64,000 bases of DNA from Cognatiluteimonas profundi (GTDB lineage Bacteria > Pseudomonadota > Gammaproteobacteria > Xanthomonadales > Xanthomonadaceae), in assembly GCF_009792795.1 (NCBI RefSeq), contig NZ_VKHQ01000003.1, positions 310,001-374,000 of the forward strand, in the 5' to 3' direction. This document shows, in pieces, positions 38,855-48,019 of the stretch. Each line of letters starts with the position of its first letter. Positions within the stretch are counted from its first letter, which is position 1. The position numbers were made by a program, and so were the translations under genes. The notes below the pieces were generated by a model. That model was given only the letters and a program-made list of their open reading frames with translations, was not told the DNA's origin and ran no database searches.

Positions 38855-40471
38855 TCATGGGGAGCCCGGTTTGCGCAGGCTCCGCTGGTCTTCCTGCAGG
38901 TCGGGCTTGAACGGAATGTCCGGGGGCGGTCGCGCCGTGGCTTCCTGGTCGTTCATGTTGGGATCGCTGATCGTGCAACCGCCGCCCAACTGCAACAACG
39001 ACACCTTGCACTCGAGCTTCTTGGATGTCCCGGGTATCGGGATGGACACCGTGCGGACGTTCCTGCGCACCCACTCCTCGAGCAGCGTTTCGCTGGGAAC
39101 CCAGACCTTGTCGAATCGCGTCGGCGTGTAATCGTTCGGTGGGCGCCTCAACCACGTCCCGGCGCGATCGAACTGCTCGTGGGTCCAGTGATCGCTGCCA
39201 GGCGGAAAACCGCCTCCAGGTTGCGCGGTGCCCGCGGACAGGCGCGGGCTGCCGTCGGCATTGAACAAGCCCGGTTGCGTGCCGGTATTGCCACCAGGCC
39301 GGTTGCGCGCTGAAGCACCCCAGTCGTCCGCACGCAGTGGTGTCGGCTGCGCCCCCGGCTTCGGCGTGCTCGTGGCGCCAGCGCCGATGGCAGCCTGGCT
39401 CGACTGCGCACTGGCAGTCGCCGCCGGCTTGCCGCCGACGACCGATGACGTGCTTGCAGGCGCCGTGCCAGTGGCCGGCCGCGGCGGTGCGATCGCAGTG
39501 GTTGTCGTTGACGCCGCGGGCGGAGATGGCGACGGCGCGGGCGGCTGTGTTGTCGGCGGCGTCACGGCCAGTGGCGATGGCACGGCCGGTTCGACGACGA
39601 CTTTCGGCGGCGCCGTGGTCGGGGCCACGGCCGCCGGGACAGGCGGCGTTGGCACCGGCGCTGGACTCGGCGACGGTTGCCTGGCCAGTTCGATGTCGCG
39701 GATTGGTACCTGCAGCGCCGGCTCCGCAATCTGCGCCTTTGGCAACTCGACGGCCCGCGGCGTCGGCGGCGGGAGCGAGAACCTGCGATCAGGCACGGGC
39801 ACCTGGCTGACCTGGAGCGGCTGCGGCGGAGTCGGAGCAGGCTTGATTTCAGCAACGGGGGCGGCGGGGCTGCTCGCCTCGGGTTGGGTTGCGGCGGCCT
39901 GCGCCGCAGCCGGTTCCCGAACCACGGCTTTGCGTGGCGGACGCGGCGATGGCGTTTGCGGCGCAGCAACCGTCGCCGGTTCGGCGGCGCCAGCCTTGGG
40001 CGCACCGCCGCCGGTCTCCTCCGGCGTGCCCTGACCGACATACTCGACCTGCACGACTTCTTCGCCCTGCGGCGCCGAGGTCACCATGAAACGGACGGAC
40101 GCCAGCCACAACAGGATGGCAACCAGGATGAGATGGGCGATCAATGTCAGCGCCGCCGCCGTCCAGCGCACATGGCGTTCTTCTCGCTCGGGCGGCATCC
40201 ATTGCTGGCGCCACAGCGTGGCGAACGCCTGCCAGCGATTGAGTTCGCCGGCCCGGCGCGGCGGCCGCGACAACTCCCGCCGCATGAGGACGGCGATGAT
40301 CGCCTCCGCCGTCGCGCCCGTGATGGCGCCCAGGTGCTCGCCCATCCGCGCGAACCAGGCCTGCCACGCCGGGGGAAATTCGCCCGCAGGCACCGGCTCG
40401 CCGGCACGAAGCCAATGCCGCGAACGCCCGCGACCGATCACGACATCGATGAGCTCAGCCGCAGAGAACAT
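38855..40471 (-). CDS. Proline/alanine-rich single-pass membrane protein
   Basis: 538 residues. Residues 1-105 are a cytoplasmic globular part rich in Trp and Arg, then one transmembrane helix (about 106-126, LTLIAHLILVAILLWLASV), a long periplasmic region of low-complexity Pro/Ala/Thr/Ser (about 150-410) and an ordered C-terminal domain (about 430-520) with two Cys (KLECKVSLLQLGGGCTI). The layout is TonB-like, but no TonB C-terminal motif is recognised. Similar proteins in Xanthomonas are called 'transmembrane repetitive protein'; function unknown. nfuA lies 30 nt upstream on the same strand. Confidence 0.75.
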   Translation of the reverse strand: MFSAAELIDVVIGRGRSRHWLRAGEPVPAGEFPPAWQAWFARMGEHLGAITGATAEAIIAVLMRRELSRPPRRAGELNRWQAFATLWRQQWMPPEREERHVRWTAAALTLIAHLILVAILLWLASVRFMVTSAPQGEEVVQVEYVGQGTPEETGGGAPKAGAAEPATVAAPQTPSPRPPRKAVVREPAAAQAAATQPEASSPAAPVAEIKPAPTPPQPLQVSQVPVPDRRFSLPPPTPRAVELPKAQIAEPALQVPIRDIELARQPSPSPAPVPTPPVPAAVAPTTAPPKVVVEPAVPSPLAVTPPTTQPPAPSPSPPAASTTTTAIAPPRPATGTAPASTSSVVGGKPAATASAQSSQAAIGAGATSTPKPGAQPTPLRADDWGASARNRPGGNTGTQPGLFNADGSPRLSAGTAQPGGGFPPGSDHWTHEQFDRAGTWLRRPPNDYTPTRFDKVWVPSETLLEEWVRRNVRTVSIPIPGTSKKLECKVSLLQLGGGCTISDPNMNDQEATARPPPDIPFKPDLQEDQRSLRKPGSP

Positions 40472-40500
40472 GGGGTCCGACCCGCTGCTGGCGGGGTCGC

Positions 40501-41094
40501 TCAGGCCGTGTCGCGCGGCATGTAGGGTGCCTCGCCGGTGCCATGGTCAGTGGCATCGCGGACGGCGGTGACGCCGGCAACCTTGGTCAGCAGCGTCTTT
40601 TCGATTCCCTGCTTGAGGGTGACGTCAGCCATGCCGCAACCGTGGCAACCGCCGCCAAAGCGCAGGACCACGACGCCATCCGCCGTCACCTCTTCCACCG
40701 CGACGTGGCCACGATGGGTCGCGAGCTGCGGGTTGATCTCATGCTCGACGATCCAGCGCACGCGCTCGACCAGCGATGCCGACGCGGTCGGCACCTGCCC
40801 CTTGATCCCCGGAGCGCGGATCTGCAACTGGCCACCAGTGGCCTGCTGGGTGTAGTCGATCTGCGCCCCGTCCAGGTAGGTCACGCTGGCCGCGTCGACC
40901 CAGAGGGTGAAGCCCTCGCAGTCGACGGCCCACTCGTCGCCGAGCAGGTCCGCCGGTTCTGCGAACTCCAGCCGCACGTCGGCCTTGGGCGTACCCGGAT
41001 GCATCGCCGTGAGGCGGACGCCCATGCCGGGCAAGCCTTCGCGCTCGATGAGCTTGTGGAAATGCGCCTGCGCTGACTCGGAGATATCGATCAT
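40501..41094 (-). CDS. nfuA: Fe-S biogenesis protein NfuA
   Basis: 197 residues. An N-terminal A-type-carrier-like domain without its cysteines ([14 protein letters not shown]...) is joined to the C-terminal NifU-like domain with the cluster-binding CHGC pair (about residue 150, [14 protein letters not shown]). NfuA carries 4Fe-4S clusters to target proteins, mainly under oxidative or iron stress. ATG 41094. Divergent from phhB across 110 nt. Confidence 0.95.
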   Translation of the reverse strand: MIDISESAQAHFHKLIEREGLPGMGVRLTAMHPGTPKADVRLEFAEPADLLGDEWAVDCEGFTLWVDAASVTYLDGAQIDYTQQATGGQLQIRAPGIKGQVPTASASLVERVRWIVEHEINPQLATHRGHVAVEEVTADGVVVLRFGGGCHGCGMADVTLKQGIEKTLLTKVAGVTAVRDATDHGTGEAPYMPRDTA

Positions 41095-41204
41095 GCCGCT
41101 ATTCTATCGATCTGCGCCCCACGGATCGTCGGCGAAGCCGGCGACCGCCCTTCGGCCGGTTGCCTGCATTCATCCGAAAACCCCGCCCCACCAGGAGGAT
41201 CCGC

Positions 41205-41555
41205 ATGAACGACCTGATCCCGCTGTCCCAGGCGCATTGCATCGCGCGCAAGGGAATCGACCACCGCCTGACCGAGGCGCGCGTGCGTGAGCTGCTTCCG
41301 CAGGTCCCTGGCTGGCAATGCGTCGAGGACGGCCACGCACTGAGCAGGACATTCACCTTTCCCGACTATTACCAGACGATCGCCTTCGTCAACGCGCTGG
41401 CCTGGATGGCGAATCGGGAAGACCACCATCCGGACCTGAGCGTGCACTACGACCGTTGCGTCGTGCGCTACTCCACCCACGATGTCGGCGGGCTCAGCGA
41501 AAACGATTTCATCTGCGCAGCCAAGGCTGGGGTGCTGGTCGACGACACGCGCTGA
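41205..41555 (+). CDS. phhB: 4a-hydroxytetrahydrobiopterin dehydratase (pterin-4a-carbinolamine dehydratase)
   Basis: 116 residues. Recycles the pterin cofactor of phenylalanine hydroxylase. The family block [29 protein letters not shown] contains the conserved HHP motif, shown here in part (EDHHPDLSV), and the C-terminal [15 protein letters not shown] 41205 is preceded by a strong AGGAGG. phhA is not in the window. Confidence 0.92.
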   Translation: MNDLIPLSQAHCIARKGIDHRLTEARVRELLPQVPGWQCVEDGHALSRTFTFPDYYQTIAFVNALAWMANREDHHPDLSVHYDRCVVRYSTHDVGGLSENDFICAAKAGVLVDDTR

Positions 41556-41662
41556 GTTCGTGCTCAACGGCTCCGCAACGCAGCAATCGGCTGGTCGGGG
41601 CCAATCCATCCGGCCCTGATCGGGCTTCCTTTCCGTGCCAGCAAAAACCCGTGCGGCGGGAT

Positions 41663-44600
41663 ATGCTCCGGCTCGTGATGAACGACATCACCGCCCCTGC
41701 CGAGCAGCCGCAGCCCATGCTGCGGATCAGCCAGCTCTACGCGGCACTCAGCCAGATCAACCAGGCCATCGTCCGGGTCACCACCCGGGAACAACTGTTC
41801 GCGGAAATCTGCGAAGCACTGGTGACGTTCGGCAAGTTCAAGATGGCGTGGATCGGGTGGAACGATCCTGCCACCTGCACCGTGAGCGTGGCCAGCCAGT
41901 ACGGCGATACCGACCATTACCTCGCCGGCATCTCGGTTCGCAGCGACGACACTCCCGAGGGCCGCGGGCCGGTCGGCACGGCCATTCGCGAAGGCACGCT
42001 GTGCGTGGTCAACGACTTCCTGCAATCGCCCATCACCAGGCCCTGGCACGATGCCGCGGCGCGCTGCGGTTTCCGCTCCATTGGCGTATTCCCGATCAGC
42101 ATGGATGGTCGCGTCTGCGGCGCGCTCGCCGGATACGCCACGGAGATCGATTTCTTCGGTCCACAGGAAATCGAACTGCTGGTCAAGGCAGCCGCCGACA
42201 CCTCGTTTGCGCTGGACCACCTCGCAGGCGAATCCAGGCGCAAGCAGGCCGAAGATACGTTGCGCAAGGTATCCAGGGCCGTCGAGCAGAGTCCGGTCGC
42301 AATCTCCATCGCCGATCGACAGGGGCGCATCGAGTACGTCAATCCCAAGTTCACCGAGATCACCGGCTACACCTCCGGGGAGGTCACGGGCGAGCATCTG
42401 CGCCTGCTCCATGCGCAGGACATGGCGCCCGCCGAACATCAGCAGCTTTGGGACACCATCACCGCCGGCAAGGTATGGGAGCGGGAGTCGCGGGCCACGA
42501 AGAAAAACGGCGAGCCCTGCTGGAGACATTCGAAGATCTCGCCCGTCCGCGATGCTGCGGGGCATATCGACAGCTTCGTCATCATCGAGGAGGACGTGAC
42601 CGAGCGCCGACGCATGGACATGGCGCTGGAAGACCGCGACAGGACACTGCGGGCTTTCTACGACGGGGCGCCGCTGATGATGGGCGTGGTCGAGCTGACC
42701 CCCGGCGGCGACATCATCGCCGTCTCGGTCAACGAGGCAACAGCCAGCAGGTACCACCGCACGGCGGCCGAGGTGGTCAACCTCAGCGCGCGCGACGCCG
42801 GGATGAAGGAAGACGAACACGCGACATGGCTGTCGAAGTTCCGGGAAGCCGAATCAACGGGCTTTCCGCAGCGTTTTGAATTGCGCGGCGCGTGGCACGG
42901 AAAGCCATCATGCCTTGCGATGGTCGTGTCCCTCATCGGCCGCACTGCCGAAGGCAACCCGAGGTTGTGTTTCATCGGCCATGACGTCAGCGACCGGGTC
43001 GCGGCCGAGGAGACCATCCGCAGGCAGAACGAGTTGCACCAGCTGGTGCAGCGCGCCACCCAGGATGCCATCTGGGACTGGGATCTCATCAGCGACACGC
43101 TGCAGTGGAACGATTCCATCCAGAACCAGTTCGGATACCACGCCGACGAGATCCCGTCCCAACTGGACTGGTGGCAGCACAACGTCCACCGGGACGACGT
43201 GACCAGGGTCATGTCCGGCCTGAGGCATGTCGTCGACAGCGGCGGCACGTTCTGGTCGGACGAATACCGGTTCCGCAAGGGCGATGGCAGCTTCGCCCAT
43301 GTGCTCGATCGGGGCTATGTCGTCCACGATGCGCAGGGCAGGCCGATCCGGATGATCGGGGCAATGGTCGACATGACCGAACGCAAGGTGGGCGAACAGA
43401 CCCAGGCCGCGCTGCATCATATTTCCGAGGCCGCACAGACGGCCTCCACGCTGCCGGAATTGTTCCGCAGCATCCACGCGATCATCGGCGAGTTGCTGCC
43501 GGCGGAGAATTTCTTCGTCGCCCTCTACGACGAGCGCAAGGACGAGCTGACGTTTCCCTATTACGTCGATGAGCACGACGGTGCTCCCGCACCGCAAGGA
43601 CTCGACGACGGCACCCTCGCCGGCCGCGTCATCCGGCTTGGGGAGGCGCTGCTGTTCACGCCGGAAACCCCGCGGGCCGGCTCGCATGAGGAGCTGGCCG
43701 TCGTCGGTACCGACTCGATGGACTGGCTTGGCGTTCCGCTCAAGTCGCAGTCGAAGACGATCGGCGCACTTGTCGTGCAGAGCTATTCGGGAAAGGTGCG
43801 CTATACCGAGAAACACAAGGCCCTGCTCGACTTCGTCTCCGGCCAGGTCGCCGCTGCGATCGTGCGCAAGCAGTCGGAGGAGGCGCTGCGCGCATCCGAG
43901 GCGCGGTTCCGACTGCTGTTCGAGCAGAACCTCGCTGGCGTATTCCGCACGCTGCCCGATGGCCTGATCATCGATTGCAACGACGCCTTCGCGCAGATGC
44001 TGGGTTACGGGTCCAGGGCCGAGATCCTGGGCACGAACAGCACGTCGTTGTACTTCGAGCAGGAGGACCGCGACAGCTACCTGTCCGAACTTCGCGCGCG
44101 CGGCGCGCTCATCAACTTCGTTGCCCGCCTGCGACGCAAGGACGGACGCGAACTGTGGGGCATGGAGACGGTCAACCTGATCCGCAACGAGCAGGGAGAG
44201 CCCGAAGTCATCCAGGGCACGCTTGTCGATTTCACCGACCGCAAGCACGCCGAGGAAGCGCTCCACCTGAGCGAGTCCCGGCTCGAAGAGGCACAACGGC
44301 TGGCCCATCTGGGTAGCTGGAACTGGGATCTCTCGAGCCTCTCACTGAGCTGGTCCGACGAGCTGTGCCGCATCTTCGGCGTGGACCCGGCGTCACACCT
44401 GCCCAGCTACGAGGATTTCCTGGGCCGCATCCATCCCGATGATCGCGCTTTCGTCGAGACGCTTGTCGCGCAGGCGCTCAAGGACCTGAAACCGCGCAGC
44501 TACGAGGCGAGGATCATCCGGCCGGACGGTGAGGTCCGCACCATCCAGGACCAGAGCGAAGTCCTCGTCGACGACTCGGGGCGTGCCAGGGGCATGACCG

Positions 44601-46498
44601 GGGCCAGCCTGGACATCACGCGCCGCAAGATGGAGGAATCGCTGGAGCGCAACCGCAGCCTGATCCTGGAGCAGGTGGCGCAGAACCAGCCTTTGCCCGG
44701 GATCCTGTCGCACATCGTCACCATGCTCGAGATGCAGATGCCGCGGGCACGCTGCTCCATCCTGCTGCTGAAGGATGGCCACCTGACGGCCGGCGCGTCG
44801 CCACACTTGCCACCGGAATATTCCAACGCGCTGGAGGGGCTGCCCATCGGCCCCGCGGCGGGCTCGTGCGGCACAGCGTGTTTCCGGCGCGAAACCGTCA
44901 TCACCCCGGATATCGCCATCGACCCCTTGTGGGACGGCTATCGGGAGTTGGCGCTGCCGCACGGGTTGCGCGCTTGCTGGTCCATGCCGATCCCCTCCAA
45001 CCAGGACGGCGTGCTGGGATCGCTGGCGATCTACCACGACCAGCCAAGCTCGCCGAGCGAGCGGGACCTCGGTTTCATGGAGATGGCCGCGCGACTGGCG
45101 GCGGTGGCGATCGAGCATCGGCAACTGACCGACCAGCTGTCGCACCAGGCCCAACACGATGCCCTGACCGGCTTGCCCAACCGTTTGCTGTTCCAGGATC
45201 GCCTGGGCCAGGCCGTCGTCCAGGCCGGGCGGGAACGTCAACAAGTGGCCGTCCTCTACATGGACCTGGACCGTTTCAAGCACATCAACGACACCCTCGG
45301 CCATTCGTCCGGCGATGCCCTGCTCTGCCAGGTCGCCACCCGGCTCCAGGGCTGTGTCCGCAAGACCGACACGCTGGCCCGCCTGGGAGGGGACGAATTC
45401 ACGGTGGTGCTGACCGGCCTCAGGGACGCGCAAGACGCCATGCAGGTGGCGGAGAAGCTCATCGAGACGATGCGCGACCCCTTCCACGTCGAAGGACGCG
45501 AACTGTTCACCAGCATCTCGCTGGGAATCAGCATGTATCCCGACGATGGCCTGGACGGCGAGACATTGATGGTCAACGCCGACGTCGCGATGTATCGCGC
45601 CAAGGACGTGGGTCGGGACAATTTCCAGTGGTTCGCTTCGGAAATGAACGCCCGCGCCCGCGACCGCATGGCCCTGGAAGGCCAGCTACGCCACGCGATG
45701 GCGCTGGGGCAGCTGAGCCTGTGCTACCAACCCCAGTGCGGTGCCATGGGCGAGATCCGGGGATTCGAGGCGCTCATGCGCTGGCGCCACCCGGAGCTCG
45801 GCATGGTGTCCCCGGCGCGCTTCATCCCGCTGGCGGAAGACTGCGGCCTCATCGTCCAGATGGGAGAGTGGGCGCTGCGGGAGGCCTGTGCCCAGGCGGC
45901 TGCATGGCGCCGTGCCGGACATTCGGAATTGCGGATCGCAGTCAATGTGTCCGCGGCGCAGTTCAGGCGCACGGATTGGGTGGACACCGTGCGCCGGGCA
46001 TTGCGCGACACGCGCCTGGAGCCCGAAGCCCTGGAACTGGAAATCACCGAAAGCCTGCTGCTGCAGAACGTCACGGAAACATCGGCGAACCTGTTCGAGC
46101 TGCGCAAGCTCGGGGTCGGCATCGCCATCGACGATTTCGGCACGGGCTACTCATCGCTGAGCTACCTGCACAAGCTGCCGGTGACCACGCTGAAGATCGA
46201 TCAGTCCTTCGTGCGCGAGATCCGCGGCGAATCGATCCCGGGACAGGAAGAGGCGCCCATCATCCGCACGATCATCGCGCTGGCACGCAACTTCAGGATG
46301 AACGTGGTCGCCGAAGGCGTGGAAACCGAGGCCCAACGCGAACTCCTGCTGCGGCTGGGCTGCGAAAGCCTGCAGGGCTACCTGCTGCACCATCCATTGA
46401 GCTTGGAGCAGGCGGATGCCCTGCTCGACGCCGCGTCCAGGGAGTCGTTCACGGCGACCGGGAGCCTCGACCGGCGCCGGACCACCAGGCAAAGCTGA
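41663..46498 (+). CDS. Large multi-sensor GAF/PAS cyclic-di-GMP protein with GGDEF and EAL domains
   Basis: About 1611 residues, soluble, no signal or membrane helix seen. Domain order from internal motifs and spacing: GAF (40-190), PAS (200-320), PAS (325-445), PAS (455-570), GAF (580-735), PAS (745-865), PAS (870-990), GAF (1000-1150), GGDEF (1165-1320), EAL (1345-1590). The GGDEF motif is intact (RLGGDEF, about 1242), as are EAL (FEALMRW, about 1369), DDFGTGYSS (about 1490) and VVAEGVET. Both catalytic sets look active, so it may make or break cyclic-di-GMP depending on the sensors. Start: ATG 41663 or the ATG five codons on (41678); neither has an ideal ribosome site. Confidence 0.9.
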   Translation: MLRLVMNDITAPAEQPQPMLRISQLYAALSQINQAIVRVTTREQLFAEICEALVTFGKFKMAWIGWNDPATCTVSVASQYGDTDHYLAGISVRSDDTPEGRGPVGTAIREGTLCVVNDFLQSPITRPWHDAAARCGFRSIGVFPISMDGRVCGALAGYATEIDFFGPQEIELLVKAAADTSFALDHLAGESRRKQAEDTLRKVSRAVEQSPVAISIADRQGRIEYVNPKFTEITGYTSGEVTGEHLRLLHAQDMAPAEHQQLWDTITAGKVWERESRATKKNGEPCWRHSKISPVRDAAGHIDSFVIIEEDVTERRRMDMALEDRDRTLRAFYDGAPLMMGVVELTPGGDIIAVSVNEATASRYHRTAAEVVNLSARDAGMKEDEHATWLSKFREAESTGFPQRFELRGAWHGKPSCLAMVVSLIGRTAEGNPRLCFIGHDVSDRVAAEETIRRQNELHQLVQRATQDAIWDWDLISDTLQWNDSIQNQFGYHADEIPSQLDWWQHNVHRDDVTRVMSGLRHVVDSGGTFWSDEYRFRKGDGSFAHVLDRGYVVHDAQGRPIRMIGAMVDMTERKVGEQTQAALHHISEAAQTASTLPELFRSIHAIIGELLPAENFFVALYDERKDELTFPYYVDEHDGAPAPQGLDDGTLAGRVIRLGEALLFTPETPRAGSHEELAVVGTDSMDWLGVPLKSQSKTIGALVVQSYSGKVRYTEKHKALLDFVSGQVAAAIVRKQSEEALRASEARFRLLFEQNLAGVFRTLPDGLIIDCNDAFAQMLGYGSRAEILGTNSTSLYFEQEDRDSYLSELRARGALINFVARLRRKDGRELWGMETVNLIRNEQGEPEVIQGTLVDFTDRKHAEEALHLSESRLEEAQRLAHLGSWNWDLSSLSLSWSDELCRIFGVDPASHLPSYEDFLGRIHPDDRAFVETLVAQALKDLKPRSYEARIIRPDGEVRTIQDQSEVLVDDSGRARGMTGASLDITRRKMEESLERNRSLILEQVAQNQPLPGILSHIVTMLEMQMPRARCSILLLKDGHLTAGASPHLPPEYSNALEGLPIGPAAGSCGTACFRRETVITPDIAIDPLWDGYRELALPHGLRACWSMPIPSNQDGVLGSLAIYHDQPSSPSERDLGFMEMAARLAAVAIEHRQLTDQLSHQAQHDALTGLPNRLLFQDRLGQAVVQAGRERQQVAVLYMDLDRFKHINDTLGHSSGDALLCQVATRLQGCVRKTDTLARLGGDEFTVVLTGLRDAQDAMQVAEKLIETMRDPFHVEGRELFTSISLGISMYPDDGLDGETLMVNADVAMYRAKDVGRDNFQWFASEMNARARDRMALEGQLRHAMALGQLSLCYQPQCGAMGEIRGFEALMRWRHPELGMVSPARFIPLAEDCGLIVQMGEWALREACAQAAAWRRAGHSELRIAVNVSAAQFRRTDWVDTVRRALRDTRLEPEALELEITESLLLQNVTETSANLFELRKLGVGIAIDDFGTGYSSLSYLHKLPVTTLKIDQSFVREIRGESIPGQEEAPIIRTIIALARNFRMNVVAEGVETEAQRELLLRLGCESLQGYLLHHPLSLEQADALLDAASRESFTATGSLDRRRTTRQS

Positions 46499-46544
46499 GC
46501 CCGATGCATTCCCTGGGCGGCGACGGAATCAGTCGTGGCTGCCG

Positions 46545-47555
46545 CTAGGCGAGCCGGTCCAGGACATCGACCAGTTCGGCCGGCAACGGCGCGTTGAGCA
46601 GGTAAGGCGCCTTGCCGCCATCCAGCGCGAACTCCAGCGTCGAGGCATGCAGGAACATCCGCTTCAACCCGGCGTGCTCGCGAAGGCGTTTGTTCGCCGC
46701 CTCGTCGCCGTACTTGTCGTCGCCGGCAACGGGGTGGTCGATGTGCCGGGCGTGCACGCGGATCTGGTGCGTGCGCCCGGTCTCGATGCGCACCTCGCAA
46801 TACGACTGTCCGCCACGGCGTTCGAGCACCTTGAAGTGGCTCATCGCAGCCTTGCCGCCCTGGTGGACCTGGACATGGCGCTCCCCGCCCTGCCGCAAGC
46901 CGACATGCAGCGGGGCGTCCACCGACATCACGCCGTCGGGCATTCGCCCGGTCAGCAAGGCCAGGTAACGCTTGCGGATGCCGCCAGCGCGGCCGCCATC
47001 CTCGCGCATGAGGGCCTGCAGCTCGGTCAGCGCCGAGCGCTTGCGCGCCACCAGCAGCAGGCCCGACGTGTCGCGGTCCAGCCGATGGACCAGCTCGAGG
47101 GATTCGCGCGGGCGCAGCGCACGCAGCGTCTCGATGGCGCCGAACGAGATCCCGCTGCCGCCGTGGCTGGCCACGCCAGCGGGCTTGTTGATCGCCAGCA
47201 GGCGCGCGTCCTCGAAGACGATGCTCGCCTCCATCGCCTCGAGCAGCCCCTTTGCCGGTGTCCCCTTGTCGGCGGGTTCCTCCAGCCGGACCGGCGGGAT
47301 GCGGACCATGTCCCCGGCCTCGAGCTTGCGCTCGGCCTTGACCCGGCCGCCGTTGACCCGGACCTGGCCGGACCGCAGCAGCTTGTAGACCAGGCTTCGC
47401 GGCGCGCCCTTGAGGTAGCCGAGCAGGAAATTGTCGATCCGCTGGCCGTCCCGGTCCTCGGCGATGCGGACGGTGCGCGAGTCCTTGCGCTCGCCCTGGA
47501 GCGGCATCGAGCCATCGGGGGCGTCTGGAGCGTCTGGAGCGTCTGAATGGGTCAT
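46545..47555 (-). CDS. rluC: Ribosomal large subunit pseudouridine synthase C
   Basis: 336 residues. An S4 domain (about 38-95) is followed by the RluA-family catalytic domain with HRLDRDTSGLLLVARKR (catalytic Asp about 160), then RTHQIRVHARH. It makes pseudouridines 955, 2504 and 2580 in E. coli 23S rRNA. The first residues are three copies of DAP, coded by a 9-bp tandem repeat at 47521-47547. It is transcribed divergently from rne, the order conserved in E. coli. Confidence 0.93.
   Translation of the reverse strand: MTHSDAPDAPDAPDGSMPLQGERKDSRTVRIAEDRDGQRIDNFLLGYLKGAPRSLVYKLLRSGQVRVNGGRVKAERKLEAGDMVRIPPVRLEEPADKGTPAKGLLEAMEASIVFEDARLLAINKPAGVASHGGSGISFGAIETLRALRPRESLELVHRLDRDTSGLLLVARKRSALTELQALMREDGGRAGGIRKRYLALLTGRMPDGVMSVDAPLHVGLRQGGERHVQVHQGGKAAMSHFKVLERRGGQSYCEVRIETGRTHQIRVHARHIDHPVAGDDKYGDEAANKRLREHAGLKRMFLHASTLEFALDGGKAPYLLNAPLPAELVDVLDRLA
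47521..47547. repeat. 9-bp tandem repeat in rluC
   Basis: Three copies of GCGTCTGGA, the last changed to GCGTCTGAA, near the rluC start. Coding for Ala-Pro-Asp repeats; copy number could vary without frameshift. Confidence 0.6.
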
Positions 47556-48019
47556 TCGGGGCCTGATCTGCTACACTCGGCGGGCGAGGTAAGGGTTTGA
47601 TTTCGCAGGGAGTTGCCTCCTGGTGTTTCGACATCGGAGGCAATCCGGCCAGAAGCCGGGCCCCGAGCGATATCCGACAGTGCGCGACCACCGCCCCCGG
47701 GGCGGCCATGTTAGCGGCTGTTCGGCAATCCCGGCGATCGCCCGGTGTGTCAGACATCGGCGCTGAACATGACCCGTGCGCTGCGCCCTGCTCCGAGGCA
47801 ACTTGCATCGAGCATGCGCGACGCCGGCCCGGCAACACTGAAACGAGACAAGCGCTCCCGCGGCCCGCCGTGGTGTCGAAGCGCTGGAACACTTGAAGCA
47901 GCACCGGCGCACGCAGTGTGGCATGCCACCTGCGAAGGATTTACCAGCCGTGCTGCTTGCGGTATCCAGAGGCGAACGCCCCCGGCGTCGTCGCGAGCGA
48001 AAGCGCGTGAGGACGCAAC
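47556..48019 (+). promoter_or_regulatory. rluC-rne divergent intergenic region and long rne leader
   Basis: 464 nt without a supported gene. A -10-like TACACT lies near 47570 towards rne; if used, the rne leader would be about 440 nt. RNase E in E. coli represses itself by cutting its long structured leader, and the same is likely here from the conserved arrangement. Short GC-rich inverted repeats are present but I cannot fold the region. The final GAGGA ribosome site is 7 nt before the rne ATG. Confidence 0.5.

Noticed and set aside
47597..47896. 99-codon plus-strand frame within the rne leader
   Set aside because: Low-complexity GC-rich translation with no motif; the region is better explained as leader.
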